Assembly (NCBI GenBank): GCA_039208375.1
Contig: JBCCRC010000009.1
Location: 5,517-69,516 of the forward strand
DNA from: JANQPC01 sp039208375
GTDB taxonomy: Bacteria; Pseudomonadota; Alphaproteobacteria; Rhodobacterales; Rhodobacteraceae
Length of the DNA stretch: 64,000 nt
Direction: 5' to 3'
Position numbers and translations under genes: made by a program. The notes beneath the pieces are model-generated. The model was not told where the DNA came from and ran no database searches. It saw only the letters and a program-made list of their open reading frames with translations. Numbering within the stretch: position 1 is the stretch's first letter; every line of letters begins with the position of its first letter. This document shows, one piece after another, positions 8,244-16,830 of this stretch.

Positions 8244-9536
8244 TCAGACAACCACCTCCACCTGCTGCTGCTCGCCCACCCCGAAAATGCGCTTGTACCT
8301 GGCGATTTCATCCGCCGGCCCCATCGCCTTTCGGGGGTTGTCGGAAAGCTTTACCGTCGGCTGGCCGTTGGCAGAGATCGCCTTGCACACAAGGCTGAAG
8401 GGCGACAGGCGATCCCCGGCAACCAGCCCGCGGAAATCGTTCGTTAGTAACGTGCCCCAGCCAAAGGACACCCGAACCCGGCCCGAAAACTGATCATGAA
8501 GCTCAATGATCTTGTTCACATCGAGCCCGTCAGAGAAGATTACAAGCTTCTCTCGCGGATCTTCACCACGCGACCGCCACCACGAGATGGCTGTTTCCGC
8601 GCCAGTCGCTGGATCGCCGGAATCAACGCGAATGCCCGTCCACCCTGCCAGCCAATCCGGTGCATTTTCCAGAAAGCCCTTGGTGCCATAAGTGTCGGGC
8701 AGAATGATCCGCAGATTCCCATCGTGCTCTTCATGCCAGTCGGCAAGCACGTCGTAGGGTGCGCGGGCGAGCGCCTCGTCGCTATCGGCAAGCGCGGCGT
8801 AAACCATTGGAAGCTCGTGCGCATTCGTGCCGATCGCCTCGATATCCCGCCGCTGCGCGATCAGGCAGTTCGACGTGCCAGTGAACGCCTCGCCCAGCCC
8901 CTCGATCATCGCCTGCACGCACCAATCCTGCCAGAGGAAGGAATGACGCCGCCGCGTTCCGAAATCCGCAATCCTCAAGTCGGGCAGCCCGCGCAACGCT
9001 TCCACTTTCTGCCAGAGCTTCGTCATCGCTCGGGCATAAAGCACCTGAAGCTCAAACCGCCCCATCTCGGCCAGAACGGCGCGGCCGCGAAGCTCCATCA
9101 ACACGGCAAGTGCCGGGATTTCCCACAGCATGACCTCGGGCCAGGCGCCTTCAAAGGTCAGCTCATACTGCCCATCGCGCCGTTCCAGCGTGTAGGGTGG
9201 CAGGCGCAGGTTTTCGAACCACTCCATGAAATCGGGCCGAAACATCTGGCGCTTGCCATAAAACGTGTTACCGCGCAGCCATGTGCTTTCCCCGCGTGTG
9301 AGGCGAAGCGACCGGATGTGGTCAAGCTGCTCACGCAATTCGCCCTCATCGATAAGGTCAGCCAACGGGATCTGTGTGCTGCGATTGATCAGGCTAAATC
9401 GCACCTGCGTGTCCCGCCGATTGCGGAATACCGATTGGCACATCAGAAGCTTGTAGAAGTCGGTATCGATCAGCGAACGAACGATCGGATCGATCTTCCA
9501 CTTATGGTTATAGACGCGGCCTGCGATATCAACCAT
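8244..9536 (-). CDS. pncB: nicotinate phosphoribosyltransferase
   Basis: The 430-residue cytoplasmic enzyme joins nicotinate to PRPP with ATP hydrolysis to give nicotinate mononucleotide, the Preiss-Handler entry to NAD. The N-terminal LIDTDFYKLLMCQSVF motif (residues 22-37), FGTRRRHSF, GTNAHELPMVY (which holds the conserved His) and the IRVDSGDPA segment are typical of bacterial PncB. Length matches the family. It lies 61 nt downstream of the ykgJ-like gene and close to pncA. Together they would turn nicotinamide into nicotinate and then into the mononucleotide. Confidence 0.95.
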   Translation of the reverse strand: MVDIAGRVYNHKWKIDPIVRSLIDTDFYKLLMCQSVFRNRRDTQVRFSLINRSTQIPLADLIDEGELREQLDHIRSLRLTRGESTWLRGNTFYGKRQMFRPDFMEWFENLRLPPYTLERRDGQYELTFEGAWPEVMLWEIPALAVLMELRGRAVLAEMGRFELQVLYARAMTKLWQKVEALRGLPDLRIADFGTRRRHSFLWQDWCVQAMIEGLGEAFTGTSNCLIAQRRDIEAIGTNAHELPMVYAALADSDEALARAPYDVLADWHEEHDGNLRIILPDTYGTKGFLENAPDWLAGWTGIRVDSGDPATGAETAISWWRSRGEDPREKLVIFSDGLDVNKIIELHDQFSGRVRVSFGWGTLLTNDFRGLVAGDRLSPFSLVCKAISANGQPTVKLSDNPRKAMGPADEIARYKRIFGVGEQQQVEVVV

Positions 9537-9597
9537 GTCGCGCTCCCTGATTGACGATGCGTTAAATCAAGGCCGGGAGAGCCTGTCCAGCCGGGCC

Positions 9598-10368
9598 CTA
9601 GGGCGTGCGTTTGCCTCGAGCCGCGCCGGCGGTAACGCGCTTGAGTTCATCTGCAAGCTCCCGCGGCCGATGGCGGGCGCGTTTGAGGGCCTGGTCCACC
9701 GCGACGCCATCCACGGCAGCCGCGGCGATCTCGGCCAATGCGTAAGTGGCAACCGCTGCGGTACCCTTGAGCGCCGCGCGGCAGAGGCTGTGAACCTGAA
9801 GGCTGGTGGCATGCGCGCCCAATACACCACTTCCCTCTGCGGGAATGCCTTGCGAAATCTGCTCGCACGCAACCGCCGAGTAAGACACGTAGCTGCGGCA
9901 AATCGTGGGGCGCGCCTCATAGGCCCGGCAGGCACGGGTTTCGGGATCAAGCGCAGGGCAGGCGCGCGGATGCCAATTGCGCCCGTCGGGCTGCCCCGCG
10001 AGAGGCGAAAGCGCCGCATGCAAAGTCCGCGCCTCGGATTCAGTGATCGTTCCCCCATCGTCACCTGTGAGGATGCAGCAGAACGCGCAGCCATGGGCAC
10101 AGGCATAGCCCGCCTCCTCCTGCGGCTGCGAAAGCGCCACGCGAGCGGCAGTTACAGTCGGCACCCCCGACTTCATGTTTGAAACGAGCGTGTCGGGTCC
10201 GCTGCCCTGCCGCACGGCGGCATCTAGATACGCGAGAACAATGCGCCGCGCCCGATCCGTCGCCTCGTTGGCCGCGCCGGGTACCTTTGCCGCCGCTACG
10301 GCCTTACGAAGGCCATCCAAGCCACGGCCCGGTTTTTGCGTCCTTGCGCGCCGGGCAGCGCGGTTCAT
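9598..10368 (-). CDS. YkgJ-family cysteine cluster protein
   Basis: The 256-residue protein carries a putative Zn/Fe-binding cysteine cluster: CAHGCAFCC (about residues 89-97), then CPALDPETRACRAYEARPTI followed directly by C. This is the spacing of the YkgJ (CxxCxxxxC) family, whose function is unknown. The N-terminus is basic and the C-terminus helical; no signal peptide is seen. The start overlaps the pncA stop by 4 nt, so it is translationally coupled to pncA and followed by pncB. A role tied to NAD salvage is possible from context only. Confidence 0.75.
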   Translation of the reverse strand: MNRAARRARTQKPGRGLDGLRKAVAAAKVPGAANEATDRARRIVLAYLDAAVRQGSGPDTLVSNMKSGVPTVTAARVALSQPQEEAGYACAHGCAFCCILTGDDGGTITESEARTLHAALSPLAGQPDGRNWHPRACPALDPETRACRAYEARPTICRSYVSYSAVACEQISQGIPAEGSGVLGAHATSLQVHSLCRAALKGTAAVATYALAEIAAAAVDGVAVDQALKRARHRPRELADELKRVTAGAARGKRTP

Positions 10369-10970
10369 GCCAGCTCCACCCCCGCCGCCTGCATCCCCGC
10401 CTTGGCTTCGTCGAGCGAGCCCTGAAGATCGATGGCCCGTGTAAGACTTTCGATGACGCGCACCTTAAAGCCAAGCTTGGCGGCATCAACGGCGGAATAG
10501 TTCACGCAATAATCCGTGGCGAGGCCCACAAGCGTTACCGTATCCACGCCCCTGCTGCGCAGATAGCCCTCAAGCCCCGTGGGTGTTTCATGATCGTTCT
10601 CGAAGAAGGCTGAGTAGCTGTCGATCGCGGTACGAAAGCCCTTGCGAATGATCAGATCCCCCGGATCAGTGGCGAGACTGGGATGAAACGCGGCCCCTTC
10701 ACTGCCCTGAATGCAGTGGTCGGGCCACAGCACCTGTGGGCCGTAGGGCATCTCGATCATCTCGAACGGAGTCTTGCCGGGGTGGCTTGAGGCAAACGAA
10801 GAATGGCCTGCGGGATGCCAATCCTGCGTCAGCACCCGAACCGGAAACTCCGGCATCAGCGCGTTGATCGGCGCCACTATCTCATCGCCCCCCGCCACGG
10901 CCAAATGGCCGCCTGGGCAGAAATCGTTCTGAACATCGATCACGAGGAGGGCTTCGTTGGCAGGGCGCAT
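10365..10970 (-). CDS. pncA: nicotinamidase/pyrazinamidase
   Basis: The 201-residue enzyme hydrolyses nicotinamide to nicotinate and ammonia in the cytoplasm. The catalytic triad of the isochorismatase-like fold is visible: Asp12 (VIDVQNDF), Lys110 (IIRKGF) and Cys155 (ATDYC). The metal site is also seen: Asp50 and His52 (QDWHP) and His85 (DHC). Length matches family members. It is the first gene of the pncA-ykgJ-pncB-bciA run and is divergent from trhO. A weak promoter-like pair (TTGACG, 17 nt, TAGGCA) lies on the minus strand at 10998-11026. Confidence 0.95.
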   Translation of the reverse strand: MRPANEALLVIDVQNDFCPGGHLAVAGGDEIVAPINALMPEFPVRVLTQDWHPAGHSSFASSHPGKTPFEMIEMPYGPQVLWPDHCIQGSEGAAFHPSLATDPGDLIIRKGFRTAIDSYSAFFENDHETPTGLEGYLRSRGVDTVTLVGLATDYCVNYSAVDAAKLGFKVRVIESLTRAIDLQGSLDEAKAGMQAAGVELA

Positions 10971-11069
10971 GGCGTGGTTCCTGATTGGGGCCCTGATTGC
11001 CTAGGCGCGCACCGGCCCGCCGTCAACGCCACTTGCCCTTCAGCGCGTGCCGGGCCTAGATCGCAGGCA

Positions 11070-11957
11070 ATGTATGTAATTGCCGCATTCTACCAGTTCA
11101 CACGGATTACAGACCCTGAGGCGCTAAAGAAGCCCCTCGCGGCGTGCGCCTGTGCGGGTGAGGTCACCGGCACAATCCTAATTGCGCCCGAAGGCATCAA
11201 CGGCACTATCGCGGGGCCGCGTAGCGGCATCGATCGGGTGATGGCCCATATTCGCACGCTTCCCGACTGTGCAGAGATCGAGTGGAAGGAAAGCCATGCC
11301 GAACAGCCGCCATTCGGCCGTCTGAAAGTGCGCCTCAAGCAGGAAATCGTCACGATGCGGCAGCCCGGGGTGGACCCAACTTGTGCCGTTGGCCGCTACG
11401 TGGCCGCGCAGGATTGGAACGCACTGATCTCTGCCCCCGACGTGGCGGTGATCGATACGCGCAACGACTTCGAAGTGGCAATCGGCACGTTCCGCGGCGC
11501 CATAAACCCCGCAACCACATCTTTCTCCGATTTCCCGGCGTGGTGGGAGGCGAACCGGGCGGGACTGGAAGGCAAGCGCATCGCAATGTTTTGCACGGGC
11601 GGCATTCGGTGCGAGAAATCAACCAATTGGCTCATCTCGCAAGGGGTCGAAGAGGTGTTTCACCTCAAAGGTGGCATCCTGAAATACCTCGAAGACGTCC
11701 CCGAAGACGAAAGCTTGTGGGAGGGCGCGTGCTTCGTTTTCGATCGCCGCGTTTCCGTACGCCACGGCCTGAAAGAAGGCGAACACGCGCTATGCCATGG
11801 CTGCCGGCGACCGTTGTCGCCAGAAGATCTAGAGAGACCGGAATACGAGCCCGGCGTCAGCTGTCACCAGTGTCTGAATGAACATACCGAAGAAGATCGC
11901 GCCCGATTCCGGGAGCGCCACCGCCAGATGGCGCTCACCGCAGCGCGTGAAGGCTAG
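11070..11957 (+). CDS. trhO: tRNA uridine(34) hydroxylase (rhodanese-domain TrhO/YceA)
   Basis: The 295-residue protein matches the TrhO family, which hydroxylates U34 of certain tRNAs to 5-hydroxyuridine. An N-terminal ferredoxin-like domain (GTILIAPEGINGTIAG, residues 34-49) is followed by a rhodanese domain with FCTGGIRCEKS (Cys175, Cys181). A C-terminal zinc-ribbon-like part follows, with CHGC and CHQC. The ATG at 11070 begins MYVIAAFYQF, the normal N-terminus; a longer open frame upstream lacks family similarity. A possible promoter (TTGCCC, 17 nt, CTAGAT) lies just before it. The stop codon overlaps the stop of dnaA tail to tail (CTAG). Confidence 0.9.
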   Translation: MYVIAAFYQFTRITDPEALKKPLAACACAGEVTGTILIAPEGINGTIAGPRSGIDRVMAHIRTLPDCAEIEWKESHAEQPPFGRLKVRLKQEIVTMRQPGVDPTCAVGRYVAAQDWNALISAPDVAVIDTRNDFEVAIGTFRGAINPATTSFSDFPAWWEANRAGLEGKRIAMFCTGGIRCEKSTNWLISQGVEEVFHLKGGILKYLEDVPEDESLWEGACFVFDRRVSVRHGLKEGEHALCHGCRRPLSPEDLERPEYEPGVSCHQCLNEHTEEDRARFRERHRQMALTAAREG

Positions 11958-13318
11958 GCTTCGAGGGCGCAGCGCAGAAGTTCCAGATCCTCTGCGATCT
12001 GACTGTCATTCTGCTTCAGTTCCTCGATCCGGCGCACGCCGTGCATCACAGTTGTATGATCCCGCCCGCCGAAGCGGCGCCCGATCTCCGGCAACGACCG
12101 CGAGGTCATGTGCTTGGCCAGATACATCGCCACCTGCCGCGGGCGCGCGAACGTGCGCACGCGCTTGGGGCCCACCAGATCGCTGATCCGAATGTTGTAG
12201 TGATCAGCCACTTTACGTTGAATTTCCTCAACCGTGATCTTCCGATCCGATGCGCGCAGCACATCGGCCAGGCAATCCTGCGCCAGTTCCAGCGTGATCT
12301 CGCGGCCCACAAGGCTACCGAACGCGAAAAGCCGCATCATCGCGCCCTCGAGCACACGTACGTTGGTTGAGATCCGGTGCGCCAAAAACTCTAGCACCCC
12401 ATCGGCAATTTCTAGATCGCGAAACTGCTCGCTGTACTGTTCCACCTTCTGCTGAAGGATGCCGAGGCGTAGCTCGTAGTTCGTTGGATGCAGATCCACC
12501 ACGAGGCCCGATTGCATGCGACTGACAATGCGATCTTCGATACCGCGTATCTCCGTCGGCGCACGATCAGCCGAAAGAATGATCTGCTTGTTCTGGTCAA
12601 CGAGCGCGTTGAAGGTGTGGAAGAACTCCTCCTGCGTCGCCTCTTTCCCGGCAATGAATTGAACGTCATCCACCATCAGAACATCGACGGAGCGGAAGAG
12701 TTCCTTGAAGCCGATCATCTCCTTATCCCGCAGCGCCTGAACAAAACGGTACATGAATTGTTCCGCCGACAGATAGACCACGCGCATGTTGGGCTGGCGG
12801 GCCTGAAGATCCCACGCGATGGCGTGCATCAGGTGAGTTTTACCAAGCCCGACACCGCCATAGAGGAAGAGTGGATTGAAGGTGACGAGGCCGCCTTCTG
12901 CCACGCGTTTGGCTGCCGCATGGGCAAGCTCATTTGGCTTACCCACAACAAACGAATCAAACGTGAAACGCGCATCCAAGGGCGCCCCTGGCAATGGCCC
13001 CACCTCGGCCAGCCGCGCGGCGGGCGACCCATTTGTATCGCCGTTCATGGTAGACCCCTTCCCTCCCGGCACGACGATTTCGCTGACCGCGAACTCGACC
13101 CGCGTGACCGGATGGCCCGAGCCTTTCATGACGCGCATGATCTGGTCCGAAAAATTGCGCGACACCCACGTGCCCATAAATTGTGTTGGAACAAGGAACT
13201 TGGCGACACCGTCTTCGAGTTGCGAAAACTCGAGCGGCTCTATCCAGTTCATGTAGTTGTTTTTGCCGACCGTACCGATAAGATTTTCACGAATTGTACC
13301 CCACGCTTCATTCGTCAT
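11954..13318 (-). CDS. dnaA: chromosomal replication initiator protein DnaA
   Basis: The 454-residue initiator binds DnaA boxes and melts the origin. Domain I begins MTNEAWGTIREN. After a short linker domain, the AAA+ domain has Walker A GGVGLGKTH at residues 154-162 and Walker B VLMVDDVQ at 213-220. Domain IV has the DNA-binding signature ending in RDHTTVMHGVRRI near the C-terminus. I chose the ATG at 13318 because DnaA proteins of Rhodobacterales begin M-T-x-E-A-W; an in-frame ATG at 13348 would add ten basic residues. No DnaA boxes were found next to the gene, so the origin is likely elsewhere. Confidence 0.95.
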   Translation of the reverse strand: MTNEAWGTIRENLIGTVGKNNYMNWIEPLEFSQLEDGVAKFLVPTQFMGTWVSRNFSDQIMRVMKGSGHPVTRVEFAVSEIVVPGGKGSTMNGDTNGSPAARLAEVGPLPGAPLDARFTFDSFVVGKPNELAHAAAKRVAEGGLVTFNPLFLYGGVGLGKTHLMHAIAWDLQARQPNMRVVYLSAEQFMYRFVQALRDKEMIGFKELFRSVDVLMVDDVQFIAGKEATQEEFFHTFNALVDQNKQIILSADRAPTEIRGIEDRIVSRMQSGLVVDLHPTNYELRLGILQQKVEQYSEQFRDLEIADGVLEFLAHRISTNVRVLEGAMMRLFAFGSLVGREITLELAQDCLADVLRASDRKITVEEIQRKVADHYNIRISDLVGPKRVRTFARPRQVAMYLAKHMTSRSLPEIGRRFGGRDHTTVMHGVRRIEELKQNDSQIAEDLELLRCALEA

Positions 13319-13865
13319 CCTGACCCGACCTGTGTTTCGTTTTTTCATTGCCGACGGGCGCCTCGCATCCCGCCGTCGGGCCGCCCGGGCAAAGGCGAAC
13401 CCTGTTGTCCCCTACGAAACACGGAATTGGGTCAGGCGGCCTGCTCCACCTGCGCACTGGCATACCGGCCAGAACGGCCCGCGATACGGAAAACGTGCGC
13501 AACCTGCCGGAGAGCCCGCTCCGGGTACGGCCGTGCACGCATTAACGCATGCGCGGGGCATATCGGACATGACATTTCGGGCCGCCGCTGTAGGCACTCA
13601 CGCGCAACAAGCCCAATCAGAGATCGCTGGACAGCGGTGCCTTTGCACCCCGATCCGATCCCCGCGAACGTTTTCCCGAACCCCCGGGAAAGCCCCGCCC
13701 CGTGCTGGCAGTGCACGGATTTTGACGGCGCCTCACGTTCCCTTCATGTCCCCCCAAGACGATGTGAATCGCAGGTGCAAGGTAGCAACGCCGGTGAGGC
13801 GCAGGCAACACAACTTCAGGCTTGACTAGGCCCTTTCAGCGAAAGAATCCCGGCGGTGTTGCTGG
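13319..13865. other. long dnaA upstream region, no gene recognised
   Basis: About 550 bp separate the dnaA start from the rpsT terminator. Searching by eye for TTATCCACA-like DnaA boxes, AT-rich unwinding elements and tRNA-like motifs gave nothing. There are only short frames without family similarity. The region must hold the dnaA promoter on the minus strand, but no convincing -35/-10 pair stands out. One TTAA half-site occurs at about 13542 without a partner at the spacing used by the flagellar promoters. Confidence 0.6.
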
Positions 13866-13869
13866 AATG

Positions 13870-13894
13870 AAAAACGCGCCCGAGAGGGCGCGTT
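13870..13894 (-). terminator. Rho-independent terminator of rpsT
   Basis: A perfect 9-bp stem (AACGCGCCC, plus-strand 13873-13881, with GGGCGCGTT, 13886-13894) closes a 4-nt loop. On the minus strand it is followed by a run of five T residues (13874 down to 13870). It lies 27 nt past the rpsT stop codon. Confidence 0.85.
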
Positions 13895-13920
13895 CGATAG
13901 GCGTGATTAGGATCAGTAGC

Positions 13921-14184
13921 TTAGCCGATCGCTTTCACTCTGGCAGCCAGACGCGACATTTTTCTCGCGGCCGTATTCTTGTGGAAAACCCCCTTGGATA
14001 CGCCGCGCATCAGCTCTGGCTGGGCCGCACGCAGCGCTGCCGAGGCCGCATCACGATCGCCGGTGCCGATCGCTTCTTCCACTTTGCGGATGAACGTCCG
14101 AATCCGCGAGCGGCGCGCCTTGTTGATTTCCAGGCGCCGTAGGTTCTGACGGGCGCGCTTTTTGGATTGGGGCGAATTTGCCAT
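13921..14184 (-). CDS. rpsT: 30S ribosomal protein bS20
   Basis: The 87-residue basic protein begins MANSPQSKKRARQ and ends AARKMSRLAARVKAIG, with the typical SRIRTFIRKVEEAI helix in the middle. It binds 16S rRNA early in small-subunit assembly. It is monocistronic: a sigma70-like promoter with a consensus -35 lies upstream and a strong terminator downstream. Confidence 0.97.
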   Translation of the reverse strand: MANSPQSKKRARQNLRRLEINKARRSRIRTFIRKVEEAIGTGDRDAASAALRAAQPELMRGVSKGVFHKNTAARKMSRLAARVKAIG

Positions 14185-14228
14185 AGCTCTGGATGTTCCA
14201 AGTTATCTGAACGTCGATTGAAGCCGCG

Positions 14229-14257
14229 CTTCTAGGCGGGCGTTTCTGGCCTGTCAA
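14229..14257 (-). promoter_or_regulatory. sigma70-type promoter of rpsT
   Basis: On the minus strand a perfect -35 TTGACA (14257 to 14252) is followed after 17 nt by TAGAAG (14234 to 14229), four of six matches to the -10 consensus. The start codon of rpsT is 45 nt downstream of the -10. This is the best sigma70 promoter I found in the window. Confidence 0.7.
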
Positions 14258-14298
14258 GCGGGGCAGTAACGGAATCCATCGCCTTTGCCGGCCTGTCC

Positions 14299-15075
14299 TT
14301 ACTTGTCGCGGAACTGGGCCTCGCGTTTGTCCACGAATGCGGCCATGCCTTCGGACTGATCTTCGGTGGCAAACAGCATGTGGAACATGCGCCGCTCGAA
14401 CAACACGCCCTCCCGCAGCGTTGTCTCGTAGCTGCGGTTAACGGCTTCTTTCACTGCCATCGTCGTCACCGCAGATTTCTCGGCAATCTTCTGGGCGGCA
14501 GCCAACGCCTCTTCGATAAGCTTCTTCGCGGGCACGATGCGCGAAACAAGGCCGGAGCGTTCTGCCTCTTCCGCCGTCATGAAGCGGCCCGTAAGATGCA
14601 TCTCCATCGATTTCGATTTGCCCACAAAGCGCGTCAGCCGCTGGGTCCCGCCGAGCCCGGCAACGACGCCAAGGTTGATTTCGGGCTGCCCGAACTTTGC
14701 CGTATCGGCAGCAATGATGAAATCGCACATCATCGCAAGCTCGCACCCGCCGCCGAGCGCGTATCCTGCCACCGCGGCAATCACGGGCTTTCGGCACCGG
14801 TTCAGCTGCTCAAGCTCGTCACCGAACAAATCGTTGGTGAAGACATCAACAAAGCTGCGGCCCGCCATCTCGGTGATATCGGCACCGGCGGCAAAAGCCT
14901 TCTCCGATCCGGTGATGACCGTGCAACGCACTTTGTCATTCGCCTCCGCCTCTTTAAGGGCGGCGGTAAGCTCGCCCAGAAGTTCGGCATTCAGCGCGTT
15001 GCGCTGCTCCGGACGGTTCAGAGTGATGAGGCAGACGTGATCGTCCACATCCACAATGATCGTATTGTACGCCAT
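14299..15075 (-). CDS. enoyl-CoA hydratase (crotonase family)
   Basis: The 258-residue protein is a standard crotonase: LNRPEQRNALN near the N-terminus, AFAAGADITEM for the first oxyanion-hole strand, AGYALGGGCELAMMCD with the first catalytic Glu, and PEINLGVVAGLGGTQRL with the second. It would hydrate trans-2-enoyl-CoA to 3-hydroxyacyl-CoA in beta-oxidation or aromatic-acid breakdown. Both glutamates typical of hydratases are present, which favours hydratase over isomerase. The gene stands alone between mutM and rpsT in the same orientation. Confidence 0.9.
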   Translation of the reverse strand: MAYNTIIVDVDDHVCLITLNRPEQRNALNAELLGELTAALKEAEANDKVRCTVITGSEKAFAAGADITEMAGRSFVDVFTNDLFGDELEQLNRCRKPVIAAVAGYALGGGCELAMMCDFIIAADTAKFGQPEINLGVVAGLGGTQRLTRFVGKSKSMEMHLTGRFMTAEEAERSGLVSRIVPAKKLIEEALAAAQKIAEKSAVTTMAVKEAVNRSYETTLREGVLFERRMFHMLFATEDQSEGMAAFVDKREAQFRDK

Positions 15076-15135
15076 GTATCCCCGCAGGCGATTGATCCGG
15101 CGGAACGCTTTAACAGCCGTGACCGTTGGATCAAG

Positions 15136-15987
15136 TTATCTTTGGCAGCTTGGGCAGTAGAAGGTAGAGCGCCCCGATTGAACTATGCGCGTGATCGTGC
15201 CGCCACATCCGGGGGTGGGGCACTGGCCGCCTTCACGCCCATAGGCCCGGAAGGTGTGCTGAAAATATCCCAATTCTCCATCAGCTTGGCGATAATCACG
15301 CAAGGATGAACCTCCGGCTTCGATCGCCTCGCGCAGGACATCGCGGATCACCGGTACGAGGCGGCGCACCCGTGGGGCAGCAATCCGCCGGGCCTGGCGC
15401 CGGGGGGAAATTCCAGCACGGTGCAGCGCCTCACAGACGTAAATGTTGCCAAGCCCGGCCACGATTCGCTGATCGAGCAGGGCGGCTTTTGCCGGGGTTC
15501 GGCGGCCTGCGAATGCTGCGACGAGGTAATCTTCGTGAAAGTCGTTGCCCAGCGGCTCGGGCCCGATCGATTGCAGAAGCCAGTGATCGTTTAGGGCGCT
15601 GCTGTGCGCGAGATCCATCGCGCCGAAGCGCCGCGCATCGTTGAACGTCACCCGCGCACCGCCTTCGAAACAAAGGACAACGTGATCGTGTTTTTCGGGA
15701 GCCGGGTGGGCATGGTGGAACTGCCCCACCTGCGCACCTGAAATCAGGATCCGGCCGGACATGCCGAGGTGGATGATAAGCGTCTCCCCCGTATCGAGAT
15801 CGGCGAGGATATACTTCGATCGGCGGCGAAGCGTTGTCACCCGTGCGCCCGTCAGCCGGGCAGCCATCCGTTCAGGCAGCGGCCATCGCAGATCAGGGCG
15901 CCGCACATCGGCCATCTCAATGCGTTTGCCCTCGACCACACCAAGCAGCCCGCGCCGCACCGTTTCCACCTCGGGTAATTCGGGCAC
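15136..15987 (-). CDS. mutM: formamidopyrimidine-DNA glycosylase
   Basis: The 283-residue base-excision repair enzyme removes 8-oxoguanine and formamidopyrimidines and nicks the abasic site. The catalytic N-terminus MPELPEVETVRRGL, with Pro2 and Glu3, is intact. The LRRRSKYIL segment carries the conserved Lys. The C-terminal zinc finger is complete (CPTPGCGG, then GRSTFYCPSCQR). It is divergent from ubiE, with 90 nt between the starts. Confidence 0.96.
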   Translation of the reverse strand: MPELPEVETVRRGLLGVVEGKRIEMADVRRPDLRWPLPERMAARLTGARVTTLRRRSKYILADLDTGETLIIHLGMSGRILISGAQVGQFHHAHPAPEKHDHVVLCFEGGARVTFNDARRFGAMDLAHSSALNDHWLLQSIGPEPLGNDFHEDYLVAAFAGRRTPAKAALLDQRIVAGLGNIYVCEALHRAGISPRRQARRIAAPRVRRLVPVIRDVLREAIEAGGSSLRDYRQADGELGYFQHTFRAYGREGGQCPTPGCGGTITRIVQSGRSTFYCPSCQR

Positions 15988-16017
15988 GAACCCGCGCCTC
16001 CTCTTGCCGCGGGCGCA

Positions 16018-16045
16018 TTGCAGCGCCCCGTTCGCGCCCTATAAG
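16018..16045 (+). promoter_or_regulatory. candidate sigma70 promoter of ubiE-ubiB
   Basis: TTGCAG (16018-16023) is followed after 16 nt by TATAAG (16040-16045). The -10 matches five of six consensus positions, the -35 four of six. The ubiE start is 32 nt downstream of the -10. Confidence 0.5.
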
Positions 16046-16077
16046 AAGGCGAGGTTTCCCGAGAACGGCAAGGGCCG

Positions 16078-16830
16078 ATGAGCACAGACTCTTCCGAAAC
16101 AACGCATTTCGGCGATCGCGTCGTCGCTGAAGACGAAAAGGCCGGCCTTGTGCATGGTGTCTTTTCGAGTGTCGCATCGAACTACGACGTGATGAACGAT
16201 GTGATGTCTGTTGGCGTGCACCGGCTCTGGAAATCAGCGATGATGGACTGGCTTGCGCCGCGCCCCGGCCAGCGGCTTTTGGATGTCGCCGGCGGCACCG
16301 GGGATATCGCGTTCCGCTTTTTGCGCCGCGCGCCCGGAACCGAGGCCGTTGTCTGCGACATGACGGAAAGCATGCTGGTTGAGGGCCGCAAACGCGCTGA
16401 GGTTGATCAGTTGGGCGGGCGCCTGGAGTGGGTGGTGGGCGATGCGATGGCCCTGCCGTTCCCGGATGCCAGCTTCGATGCCTATACGATTTCGTTCGGG
16501 ATCCGGAACGTGACCCGGATCGACGCGGCGCTGAACGAGGCGTTTCGGGTGTTGAAACACGGCGGTCGGCTCATGGTGCTGGAGTTCTCGCAGCTTCCGA
16601 ACCCCGCCTTGCAATGGGCCTATGATCGCTATTCCTACAACCTCATCCCGGCGATGGGGCAAGTGATCGCGCGGGATCGCGAGAGCTACCAGTATCTGGT
16701 CGAATCGATCCGCAAATTCCCGGATCAGGAAGCTTTTGCACAGATGATCGCGGCTGCCGGGTTCGAGAACGTGAAATACCGCAACTTGTCGATGGGCATT
16801 GCCGCGCTGCATTCGGGGTGGAAACTCTAG
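16078..16830 (+). CDS. ubiE: ubiquinone/menaquinone biosynthesis C-methyltransferase
   Basis: The 250-residue SAM-dependent enzyme methylates the ring carbon of the ubiquinone precursor. SAM motif I is LDVAGGTGDIAFRF (about residues 63-76). The family segments SVASNYDVMNDVMSVGVHRLWK, FPDASFDAYTISFGIRNV and AYDRYSYNLIPAMGQ are present. The product ends in SGWKL, as is usual for UbiE. Its stop codon touches the start of ubiB, so the two are cotranscribed. Confidence 0.96.
   Translation: MSTDSSETTHFGDRVVAEDEKAGLVHGVFSSVASNYDVMNDVMSVGVHRLWKSAMMDWLAPRPGQRLLDVAGGTGDIAFRFLRRAPGTEAVVCDMTESMLVEGRKRAEVDQLGGRLEWVVGDAMALPFPDASFDAYTISFGIRNVTRIDAALNEAFRVLKHGGRLMVLEFSQLPNPALQWAYDRYSYNLIPAMGQVIARDRESYQYLVESIRKFPDQEAFAQMIAAAGFENVKYRNLSMGIAALHSGWKL

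Noticed and set aside
13319..13920. Possible replication origin next to dnaA
   Set aside because: No DnaA boxes close to TTATCCACA and no AT-rich unwinding region were seen, and origins in this group often lie away from dnaA.
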